Assembly: GCF_000271845.1 (NCBI RefSeq)
Contig: NZ_JH719393.1
Span: forward strand, 62,001-126,000
Direction: 5' to 3'
Length of the DNA: 64,000 nucleotides
Origin: Rhizobium leguminosarum bv. trifolii WSM2297
GTDB lineage: Bacteria; Pseudomonadota; Alphaproteobacteria; Rhizobiales; Rhizobiaceae
A program made the position numbers and the translations under genes. The notes beneath the pieces are model-generated. The model worked only from the letters and a program-made list of their open reading frames with translations, had not been told where the DNA came from and did no database searches. Below, one piece after another: positions 16,454 through 24,109 of the stretch (position 1 is its first letter; each line of letters begins with the position of its first letter).

Positions 16454-16741
16454 TCGCGCAGGGTTCAGTACAACGGGGACGTCTCCGAAAGCGAGGAGTG
16501 ACTGTCGGGGGCATCGCATCGATGCATGTGCCGCCCGCCGCCGTCCTCGTCCATCTGCAGGCAGACCACGATCCAATCGGCCGGCATGCCCCGGAAAGAG
16601 TCTTGTGCGCAAGGACGCATATGTGAAGAATGCCTTTGTGCCATAGATCGGTCGGAGCGAAACCCAAGCAGGGGGCATTTTACTTTAAAATTTGGAATTG
16701 AAAGACTGCATCAATAATACGACTTGCGCGCGAGGAGCTCT

Positions 16742-16797
16742 ATGACGGCAACCACATCGAGAGGCCGCAGTCACGATCGTGGTCTTTCTTGCTTCTG
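16742..16797 (+). pseudogene. 5' fragment of a DUF3606 gene
   Basis: ATG, then TATTSRGRSHDR in one frame, ending at TGA 16795-16797. The DNA closely follows the first 40 bases of the intact gene at 20720 and then the similarity stops. Confidence 0.6.
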
Positions 16798-17025
16798 AAC
16801 AAAGTAGGTGTTTGCCTCACACCTTGATCACGACGCGTTGTGCCATTTCGAATGCCACTTGTGACGGAGATGGCAAAACGCGCCATTTGCAGCCATCAGA
16901 ATAAGCTTTCATGTGTGGCAGCTCATTGACCCGTTGACGACGTTGGTGGTCGCAGACTTGAGCGTCCAAAACAAGTTCGGGAACCGACCTTCAGCGCAAT
17001 TAGCATTCGGGAGTCTCTCGTGTGA

Positions 17026-17271
17026 GGTGTACCAGCCGCCGAGAAGGCAATCGAGATCGCCCGTGCGCTCGACCAACGTGGATCTCGCGCTGCCGTTGAT
17101 CGTCCTGGGAAGCCAGAACTCGCGGTCCGTTATTATTATAGCGAGGCGCTCGAGAAGGCTCGCGAAACGGGCGAGCCGCAGATGCTTTTTCCGTGCTATG
17201 ATGGGCCTGCAAGGCTCAATCTCGACGTCGGCAATATGGCAGAGGCCGAAGGCTACTTTGCCCCGGCGTAG
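17026..17271 (+). pseudogene. C-terminal TPR fragment (cyclase-type protein)
   Basis: After an in-frame TGA the frame reads AAEKAIEIARAL, then YYYSEALEKARETGEPQML and LNLDVGNMAEAEGYF before a TAG. This is the tetratricopeptide pattern seen at the end of rhizobial adenylate-cyclase/TPR proteins (AREIGEPQ, CYDGLA). No start codon or N-terminal part is present. Confidence 0.5.
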
Positions 17272-17353
17272 GGAGTTTGCGCCCAGCACGGGCTCGACCG
17301 AAGCGCTGGGTGTGCTGCCTTTTTTTGACTGATCCGGGGCGAGGAGGTTGTTC

Positions 17354-18034
17354 ATGTCCACGAGTAGTGTCAACCGCCCGCTGCAGCCGGGCGACCGGGC
17401 ACCGAATGTTGTACTCGACGCGATCTCGCGCGAAGGCAAGATCGCGCTCGATGATTTTCGAGGCCGTAGCCCGTTACTGATCGGTTTGTTTCGAGGCCTA
17501 CACTGTCCGTTCTGCCGGCGTCATGTCTCGGCGATGGCGCAACTCAACCCGGCCCTGAAGGAGAAAGGCATCGAATGTCTCGCCGTGGTCAAGACGCCGG
17601 TCGAACGGGCACGGCTCTACTTTCGTTACCATCCGCTACCCAACCTTCTTAGCGCATCCGACCCAGAGGGGGCTTCGCATCGCGCCTTCGGTTTGCCCAT
17701 CCTCGAGCTCACGGAGAATGAAACCGAATGGCCGCACAAGCTCGGAATGGACGCGGTCATGACAATGCGGATCGATCTGCCGGGGGAGTTGCCCGTGCCG
17801 ATGAACCCGGCTGCGGCGGGCGACTTTCTTGAGAAAAAGGACCGGTATGAAATGACGGAGGCCGACCAGCAGATTATGATCGCCGGTCACATGCCGCTTA
17901 TCGGCGAGTTCCTGCTCGATCGGGAAGGCACTGTGCGCTGGAGTTTCACAGAAGCCGAAGAGGGAGGCCAAAATGTATGCCGGGCGCCGAGTACCGAAGA
18001 ATTGATGTCAGCAGCTTCCCAAGTCGCACATTAA
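17354..18034 (+). CDS. AhpC/TSA-type peroxiredoxin-like protein
   Basis: ATG 17354 follows GAGGAGG by six bases. The 226-residue protein has the thioredoxin-fold start (PGDRAPNVVLDAI) and a redox site FRGLHCPFCRRH with Cys51 and Cys54. This CxxC replaces the PxxxT-C of typical peroxiredoxins, so it belongs to the redoxin/AhpC-like group with thioredoxin-type cysteines. The C-terminal half (LLDREGTVRWSFTEAEEGG) keeps the fold. It probably reduces peroxides or disulfides in the cytosol. It stands alone. Confidence 0.85.
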   Translation: MSTSSVNRPLQPGDRAPNVVLDAISREGKIALDDFRGRSPLLIGLFRGLHCPFCRRHVSAMAQLNPALKEKGIECLAVVKTPVERARLYFRYHPLPNLLSASDPEGASHRAFGLPILELTENETEWPHKLGMDAVMTMRIDLPGELPVPMNPAAAGDFLEKKDRYEMTEADQQIMIAGHMPLIGEFLLDREGTVRWSFTEAEEGGQNVCRAPSTEELMSAASQVAH

Positions 18035-18390
18035 TAAGCTGCTGAAAAACTCGTTCGACGACCACCGTCCTGTATGATTCTGTGGGTTTGAACCATCATC
18101 GAGATACTTAGGCGCGGCGGCTAAGGTCTGCCGTAAGCTTCGTAGCGATTTCCATTCAATGCCCCGCGGAGTGACCCGGCGCTGGAGTGGCACGCTCAGC
18201 GCATATGCGAGGCCACGTCCGCTCCTTGCCGCGATCACGTCGTTCCGACAGGCGCCTCATACGGCAAGTTTCCACCCTGTCAGTCATGTTTGGATCAGCC
18301 TTCTAGTGACCGCTTCGGGCCGACTGCAGTCTTCGAGCCACATCACTTTCCCTTGTGACACCAAGGCGGAGAAACTCCCTTTGTTCGTCC
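18035..18390. other. gene-free stretch
   Basis: I see no supported gene. A 20-base stretch near 18055 (GACGACCACCG) resembles one near 13160, probably by chance. Confidence 0.35.
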
Positions 18391-18726
18391 ATGGATAGGC
18401 GATCACAGATCAGAGCGGCCAGAGCAACGTGGGGCAGCGCCGAGTGCCGCCGAGATGAGGCATGGTTTCTCGTGCGGACGCTGGGCGAGGGCGCGCATCT
18501 CCTGATCAAAGACGGGGCTTCCGACGAGCGAGGAATATGCGGCTGCCGTTAAGACGTGCGGCGACGCAATTAGTGGAAAAATTGCTCCGGAACAATTCCG
18601 GGAAGCGCTTGTGTGCGCGGCCGATGAGGCGGATATCGCTGCTCTAACCGTGGTTCAACGGGGTGTTGGAAAGCGACTACCGGACCTTCCATCATCAAAA
18701 ATGCAAAGAAAGCGCTGTCCTCAATG
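18391..18726 (+). pseudogene. DUF982 gene, frameshifted
   Basis: From ATG 18391 the frame gives DEAWFLVRTLGEGAHLLIKD, the normal first half of a DUF982 domain. Around 18510 the reading must change by one frame to continue LPTSEEYAAAVKTCGDAISG, APEQFREALVCAADEADIAA, the normal second half, with a stop at 18724-18726. One frameshift separates it from an intact gene; compare 37567. Confidence 0.65.
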
Positions 18727-18954
18727 ATGGACGCGAGCGCATTTGTGCCCCTCGCCATTGCAGTTCCCGAACTGAACCCGAAGATTTTCTAGGATCGCCG
18801 TCGGAGAGCAACCCTGCGAATGCATGTCTAGGATCCGCGCGACGAGATCGTGGTGGTCTGGAGCAACCTTCAGCTCATTGCAAGCGTCAGTGATGATGGC
18901 CTGTAGTCGTTCGAGGTCATCAACATCAATTGCGATATCGGCAAGCAGGCCCAA
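18721..18954 (-). CDS. hypothetical protein, paralogue of 32539-32847, TTG start
   Basis: From TTG 18954, preceded by GGAGAAGG, the 77-residue protein has 18 residues up to DLERLQ, exactly as the paralogue at 32539 has 18 up to DLAVLQ. Both then share an (I/V)(I/L)xDA turn, a VARxL segment, HxxG(C/M)(S/T) and an L...(Q/H)FG end. The frame is open to 19038, but that extension has no counterpart. The role is unknown. It overlaps the tail of the broken DUF982 frame by six bases on the opposite strand. Confidence 0.55.
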   Translation of the reverse strand: MGLLADIAIDVDDLERLQAIITDACNELKVAPDHHDLVARILDMHSQGCSPTAILENLRVQFGNCNGEGHKCARVHH

Positions 18955-19083
18955 TTCACCTTCTCCGTAAACAGACGCCGAGAGTGAGTATCCCTCGTTG
19001 GAACCAACCGCCCCGTCGTAGCGCGAGTGCGTAAGCAACCCAGCCGAATTTCCATTATCTCGAACAAAAGTCCGACATGGATC

Positions 19084-19284
19084 GATAATACTTCACCAGG
19101 GAGGTTCTGACTGGAGTCAGGGCTACAACGAACCTCCCTGGTGTCCTTTCAACAAGGATCAGGAGAATCTACACCGCCTGGCGCTGAGGGAAAGACGGAC
19201 CTAAGTCGGACGGCGGCGCCGCGACCTGTTTCTGATATAATTTGAGGTAGATGACGGTCTGTGGAGCGGACGGAACGAGAGGAC
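19084..19284 (+). repeat. duplicated hairpin element, copy 2
   Basis: This is the second copy of the element at 9501-9708. The 13-bp stem arms are at 19094-19106 and 19131-19143; in the loop CTGACT-GG-AGTCAG is a perfect inner hairpin; TCCTT-TCAAC-AAGGA follows. Here no BON gene follows; the sequence runs into non-coding DNA with a small GCCCCG/CGGGGC hairpin at 19323-19339. Confidence 0.7.
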
Positions 19285-19413
19285 TGTTCTACTGTTCTTG
19301 TGCGGATAAGAGCAGCAAAAGCGCCCCGCGAAACGGGGCAATTGAGCGAAAGAGGGAAAAGACGAGACCGCGCGAGGGGCGGGCGATGTTGAGAGGCTTG
19401 CGAGCGCAGGCCT

Positions 19414-19479
19414 CTTTCGCGCGGTCCCGACGCAATAACGATAGAGGATCCGTCTGGTTCCTGTACGCTTTCGGACCGA
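19414..19479 (+). repeat. dispersed 66-bp intergenic repeat, copy B
   Basis: It matches 5856-5921 over its whole length without gaps (see that entry). It lies 130 bases beyond the hairpin element; 19285-19822 contains no gene I can support. Confidence 0.5.
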
Positions 19480-19822
19480 CCGACCCGCCGCGGTTGTTTG
19501 CCGGCAAGCTCGGGATCGGCGATCAGAAAAGCAAAATCCCCGTGGAGTTTGCGGCGGCCACGTTCGCGGCTGGAGCCCCGAATTTTCCTGCTTCGTTGAG
19601 TCCAGAACCATCGCCAATTTGGGGTCGTTGTCGAAAGCTGTTCCTGCGTAGCTTCAACTTCCCGATACATAATTTATGATGCTGATGCTCCACTGCGAGT
19701 TTCGGCGGATAATGCAGACCTAACGACGCTGTAAAGTCCGTCACCTCGGTCTATGGCCGGTTGCAGTCGGCGCGTTATTTCCTTAGCATCTTGCTGGCTT
19801 CTCACATAGGATTCATTGAGCG

Positions 19823-20248
19823 ATGCCGGAAGTCATCACAACGTGTCGACTCACCCCAGATACCGCTTGGCTGCTTGAGAACATCGCGGAAGAGGTTTTT
19901 GACGAGGAAATTAGCCCCCAGCGGCTTGCCACCTATTTGGAGTTGCCGGGGCACCTGATGATCCTTGCGGTTTACGGAAAGCAGGTCATCGGACAGGTCG
20001 CGGCCTACGTTCATTGCCACCCCGATCAAGCGTCGGATGTTTACATCGACAATCTGGGAGTGGCTCCCGCTTTCCAGCGACGTGGTGTCGCGCGACGCCT
20101 TGTCGACGATGTCTTTGCGTGTGGCAAAACGCTGGGATGTCACCAGGTGTGGATCGTTACAGACACCGAGAACGATGCCGCTCGCGCCCTCTACGAAGGT
20201 CGAGGCGCCGCAGCCGAGCCTATTGTTATGTTCTCCTATAAACTCTGA
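19823..20248 (+). CDS. GNAT family N-acetyltransferase
   Basis: The 141-residue protein is a single GNAT domain: DVYIDNLGVAPAFQRRGVAR forms the beta4 strand and acetyl-CoA loop (QRRGVA), followed by the helix RRLVDDVFACGKTLGC and the ending ARALYEGRGAAAEPIVMFSY. The layout (ETDxENDAARALYExRGA) resembles aminoglycoside 3-N-acetyltransferase-like and small-molecule acetylases. The substrate cannot be told. It is a lone gene. Confidence 0.9.
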   Translation: MPEVITTCRLTPDTAWLLENIAEEVFDEEISPQRLATYLELPGHLMILAVYGKQVIGQVAAYVHCHPDQASDVYIDNLGVAPAFQRRGVARRLVDDVFACGKTLGCHQVWIVTDTENDAARALYEGRGAAAEPIVMFSYKL

Positions 20249-20326
20249 CTGCCGCTGCGTTCGTTTTCCGCGCACCCATGCCCGGAACTTGCCTGCGTTC
20301 CTAGTCGGGCTCATCCGCTGCGATAC

Positions 20327-20590
20327 TCACTCCCCAAAAACGCTCCGATTGTTGCGCCGAGGATGCCGCTCGGCACCAAGTTGATCCCACTCTATGAGTT
20401 GCTGCACGTAGCGATGATTGAGATCCAGCGCGGCTCCGAAGCCGTGTTCGCGTTCAATCGCATTGGAGGCTTCGAGACGCGCGAAAATGTTAGCCACCTC
20501 GAGGGCGCCCGCCCCTTCGAGAGTCGAAAACCAGCTTTCGTAGTTGCGACAACTTTGATCGGCAGCGCCGACCATGCCGGCTTCCTGCAT
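20327..20590 (-). CDS. hypothetical protein
   Basis: An 87-residue frame with natural codon use and two amphipathic helices (EVANIFARLEASNAIEREHG; LDLNHRYVQQLIEWDQLGAE). AGGA precedes an internal ATG at 20575, which is a possible alternative start. I do not recognise the family. It converges with the GNAT gene. Confidence 0.45.
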   Translation of the reverse strand: MQEAGMVGAADQSCRNYESWFSTLEGAGALEVANIFARLEASNAIEREHGFGAALDLNHRYVQQLIEWDQLGAERHPRRNNRSVFGE

Positions 20591-20661
20591 CTCTCTGTGC
20601 GTAGCGATGAACGTCTAAGGTGGCGCCCAAGCGGGTTCGCGCGAACGAAGGTGTCGCTAGT

Positions 20662-20686
20662 GGAACTTCTTGATTCGACGCCCGTT
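20662..20686 (+). promoter_or_regulatory. EcfG-type general stress promoter (GGAAC-N16-CGTT)
   Basis: GGAAC at 20662-20666, 16 bases, CGTT at 20683-20686: a perfect match to the general stress sigma consensus. It lies 33 bases before the DUF3606 gene that opens the xthA operon. Confidence 0.7.
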
Positions 20687-20719
20687 TTCCGCTGATCGGA
20701 ATCAACTGGAGGCAGCAAG

Positions 20720-20896
20720 ATGGCAACCACATCCCGAGGTCGCGCACAGGATCGTGCAAAAGTCGCCGGCGGTCAGGACCATGAGGTCAAATACGAGGCG
20801 AAGAAGGAAGGTGTGTCGAAAGACACCGTCAAGAAGGCCGTGAAGAGCGCGGGCAATTCACGCAAGAAAGTTGAGACGGAAATCGGTCGCCACTGA
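20720..20896 (+). CDS. DUF3606 family small protein
   Basis: The 58-residue lysine-rich protein starts at ATG 20720 behind GGAGGCAGC. EVKYEAKKEGVSKDTVKKAV and a VETEIGRH end follow the DUF3606 helical pattern. Its basic charge would allow nucleic-acid contact, but that is inference. It is the first gene of an operon with exonuclease III (start three bases after its stop) and a third small gene, all behind a perfect general stress promoter. Confidence 0.75.
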   Translation: MATTSRGRAQDRAKVAGGQDHEVKYEAKKEGVSKDTVKKAVKSAGNSRKKVETEIGRH

Positions 20897-20899
20897 CCC

Positions 20900-21703
20900 G
20901 TGAAGATCGCGACCTACAACGTCAACGGCGTTAACGGCAGGCTCGAAGTCATCCTCCGCTGGCTGGCCGAGGCCCAGCCGGACGTGGTCTGCCTTCAGGA
21001 GCTTAAAGCCCCACAGGACAAGTTTCCGATCAAGGCGATCGAGGCGGCTGGCTATGGCGCCGTCTGGCAGGGGCAGAAATCCTGGAATGGCGTGGCCATT
21101 TTGACGAAGGGGCAGGAACCGCATTTGACACGAAAGGGCCTGCCAGGCGAACCGGAGGACGAGCACAGCCGCTATATCGAGGCTCTCGTCAACGGGATTG
21201 TCATCGGTGGCCTGTATCTGCCGAACGGCAATCCGTATCCGGGGCCTAAATTTGACTACAAGCTCCGTTGGTTCAAGCGCCTCCACGATTACGCGGCCGA
21301 ACTGCTGGACCTGGACGTGCCTGTCACCTTAGTCGGCGATTACAACGTGATGCCGACCGAACTCGACGTCTACAAGCCGGAGCGCTGGACAAACGACGCT
21401 CTGTTCCGTGTCGAAGTCCGGCAGGCTTACAAGGCTCTCGTCGATCAAGGCTGGACGGACGCACTCCGCCACCTGCACCCGGACGAACGGATCTATACGT
21501 TCTGGGATTACTTCCGAAACGCCTACGCGCGCGACGCCGGACTTCGCATCGATCATTTCCTTCTTAGTTCGGGGGCCGCGTCTCGCCTCGTGAAGGCGGA
21601 GGTCGACAAGCACGTCCGCGGCTGGGACCACACCAGCGACCATGCGCCGGTTTGGATCGAACTGCAGGACGAACCCGTCAAGAAGAGGAGGAAGACGAAA
21701 TGA
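20900..21703 (+). CDS. xthA: exodeoxyribonuclease III / AP endonuclease
   Basis: The 267-residue protein starts with GTG (KIATYNVNGVNGRLEVILRW). Catalytic marks of the exonuclease III family are present: Asn8, Glu34 in CLQELK, GDYNVMPTELDVY, the RIDHFLLS segment and the final SDHAPVW. It cuts DNA at abasic sites and removes 3' blocks in base excision repair. It is translationally close to the DUF3606 gene and overlaps the next start (ATGA). Rhizobia carry several xth copies; this one appears stress-induced. Confidence 0.93.
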   Translation: MKIATYNVNGVNGRLEVILRWLAEAQPDVVCLQELKAPQDKFPIKAIEAAGYGAVWQGQKSWNGVAILTKGQEPHLTRKGLPGEPEDEHSRYIEALVNGIVIGGLYLPNGNPYPGPKFDYKLRWFKRLHDYAAELLDLDVPVTLVGDYNVMPTELDVYKPERWTNDALFRVEVRQAYKALVDQGWTDALRHLHPDERIYTFWDYFRNAYARDAGLRIDHFLLSSGAASRLVKAEVDKHVRGWDHTSDHAPVWIELQDEPVKKRRKTK

Positions 21704-21918
21704 GCCAGCCCGAATGGAAAGCACAGCTCGGGGCCAAGGTGGAAGAACTTGTCGACGGCTTCGTGGTGATCGGGGCCAAGCAGGAGGATGTCTTCGAAGC
21801 GATCATCCAAGAAGTCAGTCGGCTCCGGGCGGCATTGGAACTCGATCCGGATCCTGCCGCCGACAGTAGCGGCGTTGAAGAACCCGCCAACGACTGGCCG
21901 GCGGCGGCTCGCGATTAA
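21700..21918 (+). CDS. small hypothetical protein of the xthA operon
   Basis: ATG 21700 overlaps the xthA stop, with AGAGGAGG upstream. The 72-residue acidic protein is mainly helical (KVEELVDGFVVIGAKQEDVF, EAIIQEVSRLRAALELDPDP) and ends in EEPANDWPAAARD. A decayed copy lies at 13852. The family is rhizobial and unknown to me; coupling to xthA suggests a stress role only by association. Confidence 0.7.
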   Translation: MSQPEWKAQLGAKVEELVDGFVVIGAKQEDVFEAIIQEVSRLRAALELDPDPAADSSGVEEPANDWPAAARD

Positions 21919-21919
21919 T

Positions 21920-22468
21920 TCAGATCCCGGTTTTCCGAACCGGGGCGACCAGCCGAGCCGATCTCGGAAATATCCTGCGTGCTGTCAGGATCGTCTCAAG
22001 CGTGACCGGGCGGAAGTCAAGGACGTCGACCCCGACGTCGAACTGTCGTGGCTGCGGTTTCAGCCTTCCGTGCGAGTGGCCATGTAGGTTGATCGATTTC
22101 TTGCCCATCTGGTTCCATGTCCGGAACGCGTAGTGACACAGAATCAGGAGGTTGCTGTCGATCCGGAGTTCAGCATAGTGCTGGACGCTCTCCCAGCCAC
22201 GTGCCGTCATCGTCGAGCTCGGATCGTTGTTGCCGATGATCAGGTGCTTTCTTCCGTTCAGCCGACACAGCAGGTCCTCGCTCGGACCCGCTCGCGGGGA
22301 TATGAAGTCTCCGAGATGCCACACGTCATCATCTGCACCGACAGTCTCGTTCCAATAATCGATCAGTGCGGCGTCGTGCGCTCCCATATTGAGAAAGGGA
22401 CGGCGATCGATGCGAAGAACCCGCGAGTCTCCGAAGTGCGTATCGCTCGTGAAATAGATCATGACCAT
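21920..22468 (-). CDS. metallophosphoesterase family protein
   Basis: The 182-residue protein has the calcineurin-like metal motifs in order: SDTHFGD (Asp9, His11), HLGDF, GNND in place of GNHD, HYAF and GHSHG. The asparagine in GNND is a known variant. Such small proteins are usually phosphodiesterases acting on nucleotides or unknown phosphate esters. ATG 22462 is an equally good start. It converges with the xthA operon, with one base between the two stops. Confidence 0.88.
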   Translation of the reverse strand: MVMIYFTSDTHFGDSRVLRIDRRPFLNMGAHDAALIDYWNETVGADDDVWHLGDFISPRAGPSEDLLCRLNGRKHLIIGNNDPSSTMTARGWESVQHYAELRIDSNLLILCHYAFRTWNQMGKKSINLHGHSHGRLKPQPRQFDVGVDVLDFRPVTLETILTARRIFPRSARLVAPVRKTGI

Positions 22469-22766
22469 GAGATCGGAGTTCAGGAGGGGGCGCCAGGGGC
22501 AGGACTCGCAGCCGAAGGTCTAAGGCTGTGGGTTGTTAAATGTTACAGCTTCGAGCATGCCCCTTGGGCAGGCAATCCTGAGTGAGCGAGCGTTGCGCAC
22601 CGGCCCCGTCACCTAAACTATGTTGCCATCCGCCTTGTTTCGTGGCCTTCTCGCAGTTGGATTGTGGCCGGGTGTTTGGAACTAATGACGGGCGAGACTG
22701 AGCTGTGACTTTGACGCTGACGTGCCCTCCTGGCCGGTTAAGCCTAGATTTGAGGAGACCCGCATC

Positions 22767-23207
22767 ATGAAGAATTCGTCGAGATTTCGTTCAGTCGCGG
22801 CTGCGGTAATCGCTGCAGCAGGAATCAGCGTTGCCGGCTCCGCGCATGCCGACAGCGGTACCATCAGATTCTCAGTCTACAAGGCTGCCTTCTTTGTGGG
22901 TGGTTCTGGAGGCGAGGGCACGCTGACCTTCCATGGTCGCCACTATCCGGTCTCTGTCGGCGGCATCTCGGGCGGCCTCGCCTTCGGGGCTTCCAAGACC
23001 TATTTCCATGGTACCGTTCGCCACATACGCCGCGCCCGAGATGTGACGGGTGTTTACGGTGCGGCAGGCGGTGGCGGCGCGGTCGGCAAAGGTGCCCAGG
23101 TAATCGTCATGACCAATGACAAGGGCGCCCAGCTCGAACTCTCAGGCAAGCAAGTCGGCCTGCAAGTCAACGCCGATCTCAGCGGTTTGGCCATCACGGT
23201 GAAGTAA
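22767..23207 (+). CDS. secreted conserved hypothetical protein
   Basis: ATG 22767 lies behind GAGGAGA. The 146-residue precursor has a clean signal peptide ending SAHA (residue 28). The mature part is a beta-rich, glycine-rich domain: GTIRFSVYKAAFFVGGSGGE, HYPVSVGGISGGLAFGASKT, DVTGVYGAAGGG and QLELSGKQVGLQ. This pattern is shared by many proteobacterial periplasmic proteins of unknown role. It stands alone. Confidence 0.8.
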   Translation: MKNSSRFRSVAAAVIAAAGISVAGSAHADSGTIRFSVYKAAFFVGGSGGEGTLTFHGRHYPVSVGGISGGLAFGASKTYFHGTVRHIRRARDVTGVYGAAGGGGAVGKGAQVIVMTNDKGAQLELSGKQVGLQVNADLSGLAITVK

Positions 23208-23307
23208 GGGCCACTGCTCCGTTCGTCGTCCCTGCAGTTCGGCTACCCCGAATGGGAAGAGTCGGCTTTCAGCTTTACCATTTCGGAAGCGACCGTTCCC
23301 AAATGGG

Positions 23308-24021
23308 TCATTTCTCTTTCGTCACGGCGACGTCGATTGCTGAGGGATCTGATAACAGGTCGTTTGTTCGAATCCGTTCAACTGCTCCGAATTCAGACTG
23401 TCGAGATCTTCGCTTTTTTCCCGGCCAAGCCGTGAGTGCGAGATCGATCATCCGTTTCAACAGGGCATTGCAGGCGCCGTCGCAGGCCTGGGCGGACATC
23501 CCCTGGATGATCGCCCCATAGAAGCGCGCGAGCGTATCGGTATCGGTTTGCGCCGGCAATTCACCATCCTCGACGGCACGGTCAAACCGGGTTTTAAGAG
23601 TCTGCATCGACGTCTCGCGCAATGATGCCGTCATCCGCGCGACGGACGCATTCTCTTCCGCATGCTGCAGGACGGCCGTCGAGACCATGCAGCCCCGCGG
23701 CTTGTCCGGCTGGGTGTCACCGTCAGCGATATCGTAAAGGTAAAGGCTCAGGGCTTCGTAGACGGGAAGACTTGATTGCAGGATTTCCGACCGGCGACTG
23801 TTTTCACGGGCAATGCTGAAGTCGAGCGCCTGACGATACAATTCTTCCTTGGAGCCGAAGGTCGAATAGAGAGTGGGCGGATTGATCCCCATGGCCTTCG
23901 TGAGGTCGGCGGTCGATGTTCCTTCGTAGCCGCGTTCCCAGAACAGCCGTGCCGCGATGTCGAGCCCGACGTCGCGATCCAGCACCCGCGGTCTGCCTCG
24001 TTTGCGGACTGGCTTCTCCAT
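23308..24021 (-). CDS. TetR family repressor
   Basis: Starting at ATG 24021 (MEKPVRKRGRPRVLDRDVGL) the protein has 237 residues. The helix-turn-helix is at about 24-58 (ERGYEGTSTADLTKAMGI, NPPTLYSTFGSKEELYRQAL), and the C-terminal domain is of the AcrR-like group with GCMVSTAVLQHAEE. The last 30 or so residues (ERIRTNDLLSDPSAI) are translated from a tRNA-like fragment and look like read-through beyond the family's usual end at LALTAWP. It is divergent from an SDR gene, with two identical operators between them. Confidence 0.9.
   Translation of the reverse strand: MEKPVRKRGRPRVLDRDVGLDIAARLFWERGYEGTSTADLTKAMGINPPTLYSTFGSKEELYRQALDFSIARENSRRSEILQSSLPVYEALSLYLYDIADGDTQPDKPRGCMVSTAVLQHAEENASVARMTASLRETSMQTLKTRFDRAVEDGELPAQTDTDTLARFYGAIIQGMSAQACDGACNALLKRMIDLALTAWPGKKRRSRQSEFGAVERIRTNDLLSDPSAIDVAVTKEK
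23348..23389 (+). repeat. tRNA 3'-end-like fragment, copy 2
   Basis: GGTCGTTTGTTCGAATCCG followed by TTCAACTGCTCC looks like the anticodon-to-acceptor half of a tRNA, but the T-stem no longer pairs fully and there is no 5' half. It lies inside the 3' end of the TetR gene. Compare 4392-4430. Confidence 0.35.
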
Positions 24022-24024
24022 TAA

Positions 24025-24087
24025 AATAGTGATCCCTATTAAACTATTGACAGTCGTTTTTCCGCTCTTATTATAGGGATCACTATT
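24025..24087. promoter_or_regulatory. pair of TetR operators and divergent promoters
   Basis: AATAGTGATCCCTAT (24025-24039) and its exact reverse complement ATAGGGATCACTATT (24073-24087) lie next to the two gene starts. Between them TTGACA (24047-24052), 16 bases, TATTAT (24069-24074) is a good sigma-70 promoter for the SDR gene, and the second operator overlaps its -10 box. Bound repressor would block both directions. Confidence 0.75.
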
Positions 24088-24109
24088 TAATTTAGCAACG
24101 GAGTGATCC

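Noticed and set aside
16909..17439. 176-codon minus-strand frame
   Set aside because: Overlaps the peroxiredoxin start and the TPR remnant; no motif.
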